From positions 3,348,001-3,412,000 of the forward strand of contig NZ_JAGTWY010000001.1 of the NCBI RefSeq assembly GCF_023657445.1: 64,000 nt of DNA, read 5' to 3'. Every line of letters begins with the position of its first letter. Position 1 is the first letter of the stretch. This document shows, one piece after another, positions 34,379-43,896 of the stretch. Source of the stretch: Marinobacter sediminum (GTDB taxonomy: Bacteria > Pseudomonadota > Gammaproteobacteria > Pseudomonadales > Oleiphilaceae). The notes below the pieces were generated by a model, which saw only the letters and a program-made list of their open reading frames with translations, was not told the DNA's origin and ran no database searches. A program made the translations under genes and the position numbers.

Positions 34379-36865
34379 ATGCTTCCAATAGACCATATCC
34401 TTCCAGAGCTAAAACAAACCCTGGAACAAACCACTACGGTACTTCTGCAGGCGCCCCCGGGTGCCGGTAAGACCACCCGGGTTCCGCTGGCTCTGCTGGA
34501 TGCCGCCTGGCGGGAGAACCGGAAGATCCTGATGCTGGAACCGAGACGGCTGGCGGCCCGCTCGGCCGCGCGCTTTATGGCGAAACAGCTGGGAGAACGA
34601 ACGGGACAAACGGTGGGATATCGGACACGGCTGGACACCAAAGTGTCCGGAGCCACACGGATTGAGGTGGTGACCGAGGGCATTCTTACACGGTTGATTC
34701 AGGCCGATCCCATGCTCGAAGACTACGCTGCGGTCCTGTTTGATGAATTCCACGAACGGTCACTGCAGGCAGACCTCGGACTGGCACTGGTGCGGGAATC
34801 GCAGCAGGCATTGCGGGAGGATCTGCGACTGCTGGTGATGTCGGCGACGCTGGATTCCGCACCCATAGCCCGAGTCCTGGGGGATGTACCCGTAATCAGC
34901 AGCGAGGGTCGGGCGTTTCCGGTTGACGTCTTTTATCGTCCGGCGCCCGCTCAGGCCCGAAACACCCGGATTGTGGATCGAGTGGTGACGGTCATTCATG
35001 AGGCTCTGAAGCAACAGAGTGGGTCGTTGCTGGTGTTTTTGCCGGGCGCAGGAGAGATCCGGCGGGTGGAGCAGCAGCTGCAGGGACAGGTGGCCAGTAA
35101 TGTGCTGGTGACGCCTCTGTATGGCAACCTGAAATCGGACGAGCAGGATCGGGCGATTTCGCCTGCGCCGGAAGGCCAGCGCAAGGTGGTGCTGGCAACC
35201 GCCATTGCCGAGACCAGTCTGACCATCGAAGGGGTGCGGGTGGTGATCGATAGCGGTCAGCAGCGGCGGGCCGTGTTTGATGCCAACAGCGGGATGACAC
35301 GGCTGGTAACCGGACGCGTGTCCAAGGCCTCGGCCGAACAGCGCAAAGGTCGGGCTGGCCGCATTGAGCCGGGTGTGTGCTATCGGTTGTGGAGCGAGTC
35401 CGAGCAGTTTGGACTGGCGGAGTTTACACCTCCGGAGATTCAGGAGGCGGATCTGGCACCTCTGGTGCTGGAGCTGGCCCAGTGGGGGGCTCGCCAACCA
35501 CGGCAGGTGGTCTGGATTGATGTGCCACCGGATGCCCACTGGCGTCAGGCCGTGGCGTTGTTGCAGTGGCTGGATATGCTGGACCACGAGGGTGCGATAA
35601 CCGATCACGGCAAGGCCGCGCGGGAGTTGGGGATTCATCCGCGTCTGGCCCACATGGTGTTGCGGGGGCGCGAACTGGGCCTCTCTGTTTTGGCAGCGGA
35701 GCTGGCAGCTCTACTGGGAGAGCGCGACTTGCTCGGGCCGGGCGCCGGGGCAGACATGCATGAACGCGTACGGGTGCTTCGGGGTGAGCGTGGGCACAGG
35801 GGCATGGACCCGGCCAGGATCAACTCGGTGCGTCAGGCGGCAAAACGGCTGGTTGCCGGTAACGAAACGTCTGCTCCGGTGCCGGCGGAAACCGAGGTTG
35901 GACGTTTGCTCGCACACGCCTATCCGGACCGTATCGGGCGCCGGCGTTCAGGCCAGGCGCCGCGTTACCAGCTCAGCAATGGCAAGGGCGCTACGCTTCG
36001 GGAAGACGATGCCCTGGCCCGATATGATTGGCTGGTAGCCGCAGACCTGGATGGCAAGTCCCGGGAGGCGACTATCTATCTCGCAGCACCGGTGGAGGTT
36101 CCAGACCTGGAGCAGGACCTGGCGACTCACATTTACGAAGGTGACGAAGCGGTCTGGGACGACAAGCGAGGAACGGTGATTGCCCGTCACGTCCGGAAAC
36201 TCGGCGAGTTGATTCTTGAAGAGAAAGCGCTGCCGCAAGCGGACCCGGAACTGATTCAGCAGGGGCTTCTGAGCGCCGTGCGGAAAAAGGGTCTGGCCAG
36301 CCTGTCGTGGTCCGGATCGGCAACGCAGTGGTGTGCCCGTGTCAAGTTGCTGGCCAGCGCGTTCCCGGGCGAATGGCCAGATACCAGCGATGAAGCCTTG
36401 TTAGAGGGTCTCGAAAACTGGCTCGCGCCTTTCATGCCCGGCATGCGGCGCTGGTCGGACCTGGAGAAACTGAACCTGCTCCCGGCTCTGAACAGCCTTC
36501 TGGACTACCAGCAGCAACAACAGCTCGTCGTGCTTGCGCCAGTTGAGCTCACGATCCCGACTGGCCAGAAAGTCACCCTGGATTACGCCGCCGACAATGG
36601 TCCTGTTTTGGCAGCGAAACTGCAGGCCCTGTTTGGCTGGACGGAAACCCCGAGGGTGGCTGATGGCAAAGTCCCGGTGGTCATTCACCTGCTCTCACCG
36701 GCGCAACGACCGCTGGCGGTAACTGCTGATCTGGCAAGCTTCTGGCGAAACGCCTACCCGGAAGTCCGCAAGGACATGCGCGGTCAGTACCCTAAACATC
36801 CATGGCCGGAAGACCCGTTTACCGCCGAGGCTCAGCAGGGAACGAAGAAACGCCCAGCTCGCTGA
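34379..36865 (+). CDS. hrpB: ATP-dependent RNA helicase HrpB
   Basis: An 828-residue DEAH-box helicase. Walker A is LLQAPPGAGKTTR (about 23-34), motif II is DEFHERSLQADL, motif III is MSATLD, and motif VI is QRKGRAGRIEPGVCYRLW. The C-terminal HrpB-specific domain ends with DMRGQYPKHPWPEDP, typical of the family. The cellular role is poorly known. Its last 47 bases overlap the 3' end of the minus-strand eIF-2B-like gene. Confidence 0.96.
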   Translation: MLPIDHILPELKQTLEQTTTVLLQAPPGAGKTTRVPLALLDAAWRENRKILMLEPRRLAARSAARFMAKQLGERTGQTVGYRTRLDTKVSGATRIEVVTEGILTRLIQADPMLEDYAAVLFDEFHERSLQADLGLALVRESQQALREDLRLLVMSATLDSAPIARVLGDVPVISSEGRAFPVDVFYRPAPAQARNTRIVDRVVTVIHEALKQQSGSLLVFLPGAGEIRRVEQQLQGQVASNVLVTPLYGNLKSDEQDRAISPAPEGQRKVVLATAIAETSLTIEGVRVVIDSGQQRRAVFDANSGMTRLVTGRVSKASAEQRKGRAGRIEPGVCYRLWSESEQFGLAEFTPPEIQEADLAPLVLELAQWGARQPRQVVWIDVPPDAHWRQAVALLQWLDMLDHEGAITDHGKAARELGIHPRLAHMVLRGRELGLSVLAAELAALLGERDLLGPGAGADMHERVRVLRGERGHRGMDPARINSVRQAAKRLVAGNETSAPVPAETEVGRLLAHAYPDRIGRRRSGQAPRYQLSNGKGATLREDDALARYDWLVAADLDGKSREATIYLAAPVEVPDLEQDLATHIYEGDEAVWDDKRGTVIARHVRKLGELILEEKALPQADPELIQQGLLSAVRKKGLASLSWSGSATQWCARVKLLASAFPGEWPDTSDEALLEGLENWLAPFMPGMRRWSDLEKLNLLPALNSLLDYQQQQQLVVLAPVELTIPTGQKVTLDYAADNGPVLAAKLQALFGWTETPRVADGKVPVVIHLLSPAQRPLAVTADLASFWRNAYPEVRKDMRGQYPKHPWPEDPFTAEAQQGTKKRPAR

Positions 36866-37673
36866 TCTTTCCGGTGACCAGCTTTTCCGGAATAGTTTCG
36901 AAATAGATATTGCGCGGCGTTATCCATTGTCCTGTCGGGGCCCGGAGCTCGCTTACCGGCAGTTCCTCCAGACGTACCGAATTGCAGGTAGCACGGCTGT
37001 CACGGAAGGTGTCGGCTAATACCCAGAATGGCACAGCGTATTCCTTCGCTGACAGTGCCAGCAGACGAGTGCCACTCTTGTTCACAAAATGCCCATCGGC
37101 CAGCCAGGCATCACAACCGGTGATCACCAGGTCAGCCCGGGGAGCGAAAAGTGCCATTTGGGCATCGGTGATCAGGGTGACGGGCACCTTCAGTTGATTA
37201 AGTGTGACCGCGAGCTGGTGGCCCTCCATCCCCGGACCGCTCTGGGTGCAAATCACCGAAAATGGGTACTGGTCTGCGACCAGCCGGTGAAAAAGCCTGA
37301 CCAGAAGGGAACTGGCACTGTGTGTCATGATGACTGCCCCTGCCGGTATCTGGCTCATTGCGTTCTGGATTATCCGGTCACCGGCCTCCTCAAGCTCCCG
37401 GATCACCTCAAGAATGGCTGTTCGGGACGGAACCGGTGCCTCGCCCCACCGGGTTTCCAGCCGCTCAAGGGCATTGCCAATCACGACCATGCTTGGTCGC
37501 GCCTGCCTCAGTTCTGTTAACAGCGACGAAAGTGTCTCCGGATCCGGTTTGATTGCATCCAGATAGTCCGCCAGACCCTGGAGGGTCCGCAATGCCAGCT
37601 GGGTGGCACCGGATTGGTTGTCCTCCCGCAGAGTGGATATCAGAGATTTGGCTTGTTGATCGAAGTTGGCCAT
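36819..37673 (-). CDS. eIF-2B alpha/beta/delta-like (MtnA-fold) protein
   Basis: A 284-residue protein of the translation-initiation-factor-2B/isomerase superfamily. The helical N-terminus (LISTLREDNQSGATQLALRT) precedes a Rossmann-like domain with ITGCDAWLADGHFVNKSGTR, the family's catalytic/binding loop. Bacterial members are more likely sugar-phosphate isomerases than translation factors. It converges with hrpB and overlaps it by 47 bases; it is divergent from the ATP-grasp gene, 160 bases away. Confidence 0.8.
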   Translation of the reverse strand: MANFDQQAKSLISTLREDNQSGATQLALRTLQGLADYLDAIKPDPETLSSLLTELRQARPSMVVIGNALERLETRWGEAPVPSRTAILEVIRELEEAGDRIIQNAMSQIPAGAVIMTHSASSLLVRLFHRLVADQYPFSVICTQSGPGMEGHQLAVTLNQLKVPVTLITDAQMALFAPRADLVITGCDAWLADGHFVNKSGTRLLALSAKEYAVPFWVLADTFRDSRATCNSVRLEELPVSELRAPTGQWITPRNIYFETIPEKLVTGKISELGVSSFPAEPRR

Positions 37674-37833
37674 TTCTGGGTTTTCTTGGCGAATTTTAGT
37701 GGATGGTTTTATCAGGGTAGCAGGTGGTTTCTGGGGCAGGATCGCCGATGCGTAACAGATCCGAAAATACTTCTTGCCAGCGACCGTCGGCTGTATAAAA
37801 TGCGCGCAATCTTCCACTCGTGCGGTAGCAATC

Positions 37834-38652
37834 ATGCACCTCGTTTCATTTAATGTATTTCGTACCCTCGGATTTCCTAACACTACGGTGTTGAAACCGG
37901 ACCACTTCATGAAGCACAAAGAGCTGTTGAAAGACGCAGACTGGGTTTTGTTTCCAGAGTACTGGCAGCTCAATGCCCTGGTGCATGGGCTGAAATGTCG
38001 GGTGTTTCCGAGCATCGCCAGCTACCGTATCGGCCACGACAAGGTAGAGATGACACGCGCCTTCCAGACCATTGCACCGGAGCACACGCCCTGGACCATG
38101 ATTGAGGCGAACGGCGAGCAGGAGCGGGAGATGATCTGGGATGCCATGAGTTACCCGTTCGTGGCCAAGCTGCCAAAGGCCAGTATGGGCGAAGGCGTAT
38201 GGCTGATTGAAACCCGTGAGGACTGGCGGCGCTACTGTGAAATTACCGATGTGCTTTACGCCCAGGAGTACCTGCCGATCAACCGGGATGTTCGTGTTGT
38301 TGTCATCGGTGACCGTGTGCTGACTGCGTACTGGCGCACCCAGGCTGACCAGGGCTTTTATAACAATATTGCCCAGGGTGGACGCATCGACACAAGTCCC
38401 GTGCCGGCGGCCGCTACCGATCTGGCTTTGCGTCTGGCGAAGGAACTCGGGGTGGATCATGCCGGTTTCGATATCGTTCTGGTTGAGGGCTATCCTTACG
38501 TGCTGGAATTCAACCGGTTGTTCGGTAACCAGGGATTGGGGCCGGACAGCGAGTTGCAGGGGGCGATCATGGATTATCTGAGACGACAGTCTGAACCCCG
38601 GGATCCGGACGGACCGACCGAGCCGACACCGCTCTGGCCTATTGCTGTTTAG
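37834..38652 (+). CDS. RimK-like ATP-grasp family protein
   Basis: A 272-residue ATP-grasp ligase-type protein. Features are PFVAKLPKASMGEGVWLIET (ATP-binding lysine and glycine-rich loop), the hinge YAQEYLPINRDVRVVVIGDR, and VLEFNRLFGNQGL near the metal site. It probably joins a carboxylate to an amine through an acyl phosphate, but the substrate is unknown. ATG 37834 is preferred over 37774 because MHLVSFNVFRTLG opens the fold. No peptide-ligase partner is nearby. Confidence 0.78.
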   Translation: MHLVSFNVFRTLGFPNTTVLKPDHFMKHKELLKDADWVLFPEYWQLNALVHGLKCRVFPSIASYRIGHDKVEMTRAFQTIAPEHTPWTMIEANGEQEREMIWDAMSYPFVAKLPKASMGEGVWLIETREDWRRYCEITDVLYAQEYLPINRDVRVVVIGDRVLTAYWRTQADQGFYNNIAQGGRIDTSPVPAAATDLALRLAKELGVDHAGFDIVLVEGYPYVLEFNRLFGNQGLGPDSELQGAIMDYLRRQSEPRDPDGPTEPTPLWPIAV

Positions 38653-38741
38653 CGCTGCTTTTCGTGCGCTGTCGGTTCCCGGCAGCATTACACACTACTC
38701 CACGGCTTTTCGGTCCCTTGTGTGGGATTCCTTTGCAAGGG

Positions 38742-39944
38742 TCAGTCTTCGGACTGGCCTTTTTTTCGTTCCAGATCCAGGGTAAAGGCCAGGGGCAGAA
38801 CCAGCAGACCGTAGCCGATCATCAGTAACAGTGCGTGGCGGGCGTCGCCTGTCCAGTCGGCCAGGACCCCGCCGAGCATGGGCACGGAGAACGCGACGGT
38901 GTAGCCCACCAGAAAGGTGCCGGCGGACAGGCGGCCGGTTTCGGCGGCAGAGACCACCAGTGGTGGTATGGCCACGAGCAGGATCAGCAGCATGCCGGCG
39001 ACCAGGCTCATGAGCGTCGCACTGATGATGGACCACCAACCGGTGAGTATGACCGCGCCGATGGTGCCGAGGAGGGCGATGCTGGCCAGGGTGGCGATGA
39101 CGCTGCGGCGGCCGACCCAGTGGCGGGCCATTTTCAGCATGATCAGGGAGGCGAATACCTGCGCGAGGTTATACCAGAACAGGGCGTCCGGGAGTTTGTC
39201 GAACTGGCCCTGGTACTGAAGCAGGTTGCCCATGTAGGCGTTGAGGCCGAAGAACAGGGAGCCGGAAAGCCCGAGCAGCAGGCCGATTTTCAGTGTCAGC
39301 GGGTTGCTCCAGTCTGGCAGCCAGGCAACTTTCCGCACCGGTCTGGCCCGGTCCCGCTTGGGCAGGAACAGGGCTGCGGCGACCAGCAGTGCCGGTAGTG
39401 ACCATGCCAGCAGCGTTGCCCGCCAGCTGTTGTCCAGCAGTGGCATGAGTATCGGCAGGGTGATGCCGGCACCGATGAACTCACCCATCAGCATGCCATT
39501 CATATAGATCGCTGAACCCAGGGCCAGGTGGTGAGGTTCCAGCCATCGCGGCAGTAATGCCGGCAGGGCCGGTTGCATCATGGAGACGCCGATACCCATG
39601 ACGGCGCTGGCAATCATCAGGGTCAGGGTATCGGGGACCAGGCCGCGGGCAGCAGAACCGATTACCATGATCACCATGGCCAGGGCCAGGGTGTTGCGTG
39701 GCCCGATTCGGGCAATCGACAGGGAGCCGGGCATGGAGCCGACGGCGAGCATCAGGATGGGGAGCGTGGTCAGTGCGCCGGTCAGGGCCTGCGACAACCC
39801 CAGTTCGTCGCTGATAAAGGGGGCCAGAGGTGGGGCGACCAGGACCGGAATCCGGAGATAAACCCCGGCCAGCCAAAGCAACACCGCCACCGGCAGCAGT
39901 CGCGCTGGCGGTGGCGGTGTGTGTGCGGCCTTGAGTTCAGCCAC
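38742..39944 (-). CDS. Major facilitator superfamily transporter (CynX/NimT-like)
   Basis: A 400-residue protein with twelve predicted helices. It opens PVAVLLWLAGVYLRIPVLVA and has the internal segment IARIGPRNTLALAMVIMVIG, a variant of the MFS loop motif. It resembles the cyanate/nitroimidazole branch. Its stop lies nine bases beyond the ectC start region on the same strand: the gene follows ectC by nine bases, so the two may be co-transcribed. Substrate unknown. Confidence 0.85.
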   Translation of the reverse strand: MAELKAAHTPPPPARLLPVAVLLWLAGVYLRIPVLVAPPLAPFISDELGLSQALTGALTTLPILMLAVGSMPGSLSIARIGPRNTLALAMVIMVIGSAARGLVPDTLTLMIASAVMGIGVSMMQPALPALLPRWLEPHHLALGSAIYMNGMLMGEFIGAGITLPILMPLLDNSWRATLLAWSLPALLVAAALFLPKRDRARPVRKVAWLPDWSNPLTLKIGLLLGLSGSLFFGLNAYMGNLLQYQGQFDKLPDALFWYNLAQVFASLIMLKMARHWVGRRSVIATLASIALLGTIGAVILTGWWSIISATLMSLVAGMLLILLVAIPPLVVSAAETGRLSAGTFLVGYTVAFSVPMLGGVLADWTGDARHALLLMIGYGLLVLPLAFTLDLERKKGQSED

Positions 39945-39953
39945 AGGCGAAGA

Positions 39954-40349
39954 TCAGTCTTCGCTGGTATCCGGGAGGTAAGCGCCGTCTTCGTCGTGCA
40001 CTTCGCGGCCGGTGACTGGCGGGTTGAAGGAGCAGATCAGGCGCATGTCTTCGGTGCCACCGTACAAAGTGTGCTGATCGTGCTTGTCGAGCGCGTACAG
40101 GGTGCCGTCGGTGATTTCGTGGGTCTCACCGGTAGCCTTGTCCAGGATTTTGCCGTTGCCGGCAACGCAGTACACGGCTTCAAGGTGATGCTTGTACCAG
40201 AGGTTCAGCACGGCACCGGCCGGGATGATGGTCTCGTGAAATGAGAAGCCCATGCCGTCTTTTTTCAGCAGCATCCGGCGGCTGGTCCAGCCCGGACCGG
40301 TCACTTCACGTTCGGTACCGATAATGTCTTGCACTCGTACAATTTTCAT
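39954..40349 (-). CDS. ectC: Ectoine synthase
   Basis: A 131-residue cupin that cyclises N-gamma-acetyl-diaminobutyrate to the osmolyte ectoine. The iron ligands known from characterised EctC are at the same positions: E57 (HHLEAVYCV), Y85 ([10 protein letters not shown]) and H93 (DQHTLYGG). The start follows GAGGAATGTAG. No ectA or ectB lies beside it, which is unusual; they may be elsewhere, or this is a solitary ectC. An MFS gene follows nine bases downstream. Confidence 0.95.
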   Translation of the reverse strand: MKIVRVQDIIGTEREVTGPGWTSRRMLLKKDGMGFSFHETIIPAGAVLNLWYKHHLEAVYCVAGNGKILDKATGETHEITDGTLYALDKHDQHTLYGGTEDMRLICSFNPPVTGREVHDEDGAYLPDTSED

Positions 40350-40399
40350 CTACATTCCTCATTCGTGATGGAATAACCCCAACAATATAAACATCCCTT

Positions 40400-41830
40400 T
40401 CAGGTTCGATTCAACCGCCAGTCGTCGTAAGCGACCATGCTTTGCTCGATAGCCGCGATGAATTTCTGGCGCTGCCGATCCTCGAGCGGCCGCCCTTTTC
40501 GGCGCTTGTCGAAGGCCTGCTGGATATCCTGTCGACTTTTCTTGTCCAGGCTTTCGAGCCAGTGGTGATCCGCGGGTTCCAGATCCAGAAAATCTCGCCC
40601 GGCGTGGTTTCTTTGGCTGATATGCCACCAGTGATCCACGGCTCTCCCCAATACAACATAGCCGAACTGACTGTCCTGTACAGGCCCGAAGGTGGCTGTT
40701 TTCAATCCATCCTTCAAAACTCCGATGTTCAGTGTCGGCAGCATCAGCCGGTCACCGTACAGATAGCTGCTGGCGGCGCCGATCAGGCCACCCACCAGGG
40801 CGCCAGCGCCCAGCGAGTGGCCCAGGGTGAGTGCATCGATTCCGGCGCCGCTCACCGCGCCGGCGCCGAATCCGGCGGTGGCGAGGTAGTGCTTGCTAAC
40901 GGCCCAGACTTTACGGCTGTCCTCGGAGAACAGGTCATGTTCATTATGCCACTCCAGCTCTGCTTCCTGGCGACGGATGTGCTGGTGCTGGTAAAGGCTC
41001 TCAACGGCCACACGCTGGCTCTGTTCCCGTTGCCGCTGATGGCGGTACCAGAGATGACGTAGCTGTTTAGCAAGGGAGCCATCACTGGTTTCGGCGGCCT
41101 GGTTCGCGGTCAGGGTGCGCTTTTCCCGGAAAGACATCATGTCTTCCAGAGCTCCGGCGATCAGGACTGCCGACTGCTTCCGGCGTTGTTTCCGCTGTTC
41201 CGAGAGGAAATGCGTAGCCTGCTCCAGCGGTTGTTCCCAGTCTGGCTCCAGTTGGCCAAATGCTCGTAGCAGGCCCAGGTGTTGCTCAAACGGGGCGCGA
41301 ACAGCATCGAATTTGCGTACTACCTGGAAGAACTGGCCCAGGGCGGCTTGCCAGGTGTCGCTGTAATCGTCGGCACCAATACTGTTGATCAGCGCCAGGC
41401 TTGGGCGCCCGGTCCAGCGCAGTATGGTCATTTCCGCCTCGTGTTCTGCGCTGTACGGAACCGACCCGTCCACCACGTAGATGATACCGGCGCCCTCCAC
41501 CAGGGGGGTGAGCAGCTCACATTCATCGTTAAACCGGCCATCATCCCGATGCTGGGTCACGAAGGCCTTCACGGTTTCGCCGTGGTCGGATGCAGAAACG
41601 CTGTGAGCTTCCAGCCATTCCAGTACCCGCCTCGGGCGCTGAAAGCCAGGCGTGTCGACCAGGGTGTAAAGGGTCCGGCCATCCACGGTCAGGGGGTAAG
41701 CCTGTCGTTTCCGGGTGGTGCCGGGCTCGAGAGCAATGGCAATGGCATCGTTCTGGGACAGGGTGGCGACGACACTGGATTTGCCCTTGTTGGGATGTCC
41801 TACAACCGCAAACGTGGGGGCCGGTGTCAT
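40400..41830 (-). CDS. DUF3482 domain GTPase
   Basis: A 476-residue protein. The N-terminal G domain has Walker A GHPNKGKSS (about 10-18), a Thr in EPGTTRKRQAY and switch II DTPGF. A long helical region is rich in Q, R and H. A glycine-rich hydrophobic stretch (about 313-355, FGAGAVSGAGIDALTLGHSL) looks like a glycine-zipper membrane insert. The gene overlaps the DUF2868 gene by four bases and is read after it. Function unknown; a membrane-acting GTPase is inferred. Confidence 0.85.
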   Translation of the reverse strand: MTPAPTFAVVGHPNKGKSSVVATLSQNDAIAIALEPGTTRKRQAYPLTVDGRTLYTLVDTPGFQRPRRVLEWLEAHSVSASDHGETVKAFVTQHRDDGRFNDECELLTPLVEGAGIIYVVDGSVPYSAEHEAEMTILRWTGRPSLALINSIGADDYSDTWQAALGQFFQVVRKFDAVRAPFEQHLGLLRAFGQLEPDWEQPLEQATHFLSEQRKQRRKQSAVLIAGALEDMMSFREKRTLTANQAAETSDGSLAKQLRHLWYRHQRQREQSQRVAVESLYQHQHIRRQEAELEWHNEHDLFSEDSRKVWAVSKHYLATAGFGAGAVSGAGIDALTLGHSLGAGALVGGLIGAASSYLYGDRLMLPTLNIGVLKDGLKTATFGPVQDSQFGYVVLGRAVDHWWHISQRNHAGRDFLDLEPADHHWLESLDKKSRQDIQQAFDKRRKGRPLEDRQRQKFIAAIEQSMVAYDDWRLNRT

Positions 41831-43239
41831 GGTAACTCCTCGCTGGCGGGGAATGGGGCCTGCCATTGCAGAGGAGGCAGTGAAACCATCAGGAAGTTAT
41901 TACCCATTCGCTCTGCAAACCGAAGCCAGGGTTGGACCTGATGGGGCTGAGGCTCCTGGCTGATGTCGGCGGCCAGTGGCACAAGCGCCACCCGGGTGCC
42001 CGTTGGCCAGAGTTCCCGTGCCGACTCGAGGAAATCCTGGAGTTCTCCGGTTGGCGGCTGCCAACAGCGGGTTGCCATAAGGACCGCTTTGCACCCCGTG
42101 TTCGCAGCATGCGCTGCAACCTGGTTCATGACCTTCTGGTCGTCGGCGAGGCTGGCCCGGCCTCCGGCCCTGAGAACCAGGTGTTTACCTGAACTTAATG
42201 CTTCGGGCGGCTCCGGTTCCCCGGCACCCGCCCAGCAAAGCAGAATGTCACTGTCCGGCAGCGGCTGCAGGTTACTTCGAATCCGGGTATCCGGAAGGTC
42301 ACCGGCATCGTTGTGCTCATTACCCGTGTCCAGGGCCGGCGTTTCCATTCGATACAACAGGGCATGCATGGCTGGGTGGCTGCTCAGCTGTTGGCGGGCT
42401 TTGCGTCGAACCAGTCCGACGGCCAGAATCAACAGGAGCAGTCGGGGCAGCAGTACCCAGGTTGTCCACAGCATGGTGACAAAGGGCCACCATTGCCCCC
42501 AGAGGATGGGGTTCAGGCTCTCGCTAATCGTTTCGGCGCGGAAAAAGCGAGTTGCTTCCACCAGACCCAGATCCGGCACCGCCGCCGGCCATAACCAGGC
42601 CCATGGTGTTGCCAGAGCCACCAGCAATCGATGGTAGCTTCCGGCGGCGGTGTCCAGAGTTGTGCTCCAGCCAAAGGCCAGATCCTGAACTACCACCAGC
42701 ACCAGCAACGTGGCCAGGCCTGCGAGGGCAAAGCAGAGGCCCCCCATGTGTGCAGCCCGGGCCATCAGAACGGGTTGCAGTCGGTGGGCGACACCCTTTG
42801 CCGGGCTGCCCTGCAAGCGCCGGACTAGCCATTGCCAGGGCTGCCACCCGGCCAGTGACTGGATGCTGGTAAAAATTGCCAGCACCAACTGGAAGAGGAC
42901 GAACGCCAGGAACAGGGTGATGTTTATGCGTTGGCCGCCGTCGTAAAACAGCAGACCGAGCATGGTGAACGAGCCAAAGACGATGCCTGCGGTGGCAAAG
43001 CCGGCGTTTACGCGGCGCCATAACCGGAGTGTATGCTCCCCGGCTTGTTTTTTTGCGCCGGCGCCGGCCAGCCGCTTCATATGGTCGAGCCACCGGGCTG
43101 CATCCGGGGACAGCCCCTGCTCCTCACAGACCAGCGCAAATTTCCGGTCCCGGCGATGGAGAAACGCTGGCGGCTGCTCTTTGTCCCGTTGGGCTTGGGC
43201 GTCAAAATCAAGCAGCAGGCGGAGGGAGCTGTCGGTCAT
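41827..43239 (-). CDS. DUF2868 membrane protein
   Basis: A 470-residue inner-membrane protein. A soluble N-terminus (DKEQPPAFLHRRDRKFALVC) precedes about four to five hydrophobic segments between 75 and 290, then a cytoplasmic C-terminal domain (DSDILLCWAGAGEPEPPEAL). It matches DUF2868, which is recurrently paired with a DUF3482 GTPase. The four-base ATGA overlap with that GTPase supports a shared function. Confidence 0.85.
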   Translation of the reverse strand: MTDSSLRLLLDFDAQAQRDKEQPPAFLHRRDRKFALVCEEQGLSPDAARWLDHMKRLAGAGAKKQAGEHTLRLWRRVNAGFATAGIVFGSFTMLGLLFYDGGQRINITLFLAFVLFQLVLAIFTSIQSLAGWQPWQWLVRRLQGSPAKGVAHRLQPVLMARAAHMGGLCFALAGLATLLVLVVVQDLAFGWSTTLDTAAGSYHRLLVALATPWAWLWPAAVPDLGLVEATRFFRAETISESLNPILWGQWWPFVTMLWTTWVLLPRLLLLILAVGLVRRKARQQLSSHPAMHALLYRMETPALDTGNEHNDAGDLPDTRIRSNLQPLPDSDILLCWAGAGEPEPPEALSSGKHLVLRAGGRASLADDQKVMNQVAAHAANTGCKAVLMATRCWQPPTGELQDFLESARELWPTGTRVALVPLAADISQEPQPHQVQPWLRFAERMGNNFLMVSLPPLQWQAPFPASEELP

Positions 43240-43326
43240 GCAGTGGTCCGGTCGTGAATTCGGTCAGTCATCCTTTGATGCTAGGATATAGGTATTCCCG
43301 CTTCCGATACCAGACAACGAGTTACC

Positions 43327-43689
43327 ATGCCCCACCATCTGATGAACCTGCGTTATGTGCCTGACGACGAGGCGGATGAAATCCGCGCCCTGTTTGAGGC
43401 GCATGAGGTGCCCTATTACGAGACCCCGCCGAGCCGCTGGGGGATTAGCATGGGTGGCTTCTGGGTGCACGATGATGACCAGGCGGCACGGGCCAGGACT
43501 CTGCTTGAAGACTACCAGCGGCAGCGATTCCAGAACCAGCGGCAGGCATACGAGGAGACCAGGGCGCGCGGTGAAACCGGTGGCTTCTGGTTTATGCTCA
43601 GCCGAAAACCGTTGCGCACACTGGCGGCCTGTATCGCTATTCTGGTAATCATCGGCCTGAGCTTGCTGCCCTTTATCCGTATCGGATAA
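43327..43689 (+). CDS. DUF6164 family protein
   Basis: A 120-residue protein. The N-terminal soluble domain (HHLMNLRYVPDDEADEIRAL, then YETPPSRWGISMGGFWVHDD) resembles a small DUF2007-like fold. One C-terminal helix (TLAACIAILVIIGLSLLPFI) anchors it. It matches DUF6164 as I recall it; function unknown. It is divergent from the DUF2868 gene. Confidence 0.8.
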   Translation: MPHHLMNLRYVPDDEADEIRALFEAHEVPYYETPPSRWGISMGGFWVHDDDQAARARTLLEDYQRQRFQNQRQAYEETRARGETGGFWFMLSRKPLRTLAACIAILVIIGLSLLPFIRIG

Positions 43690-43896
43690 TGCGGGCTTCA
43701 CTGCCGCCCTTCTGGTTATTGAGTATAAGAAGATTGTCCGCTTACCCATACGGTGTCTGGAATCCAGGGCACCCGGTCCGGGCCGGCTTCGTTTGCCCCC
43801 CTCTCCGGGGGGCCATATACTTCCGTGACTGCACCCGGCCTGACCGGGTTCCAGGGTTTTTACCATGAACGATACCCAATCTGGTGTGCGCGGTAC

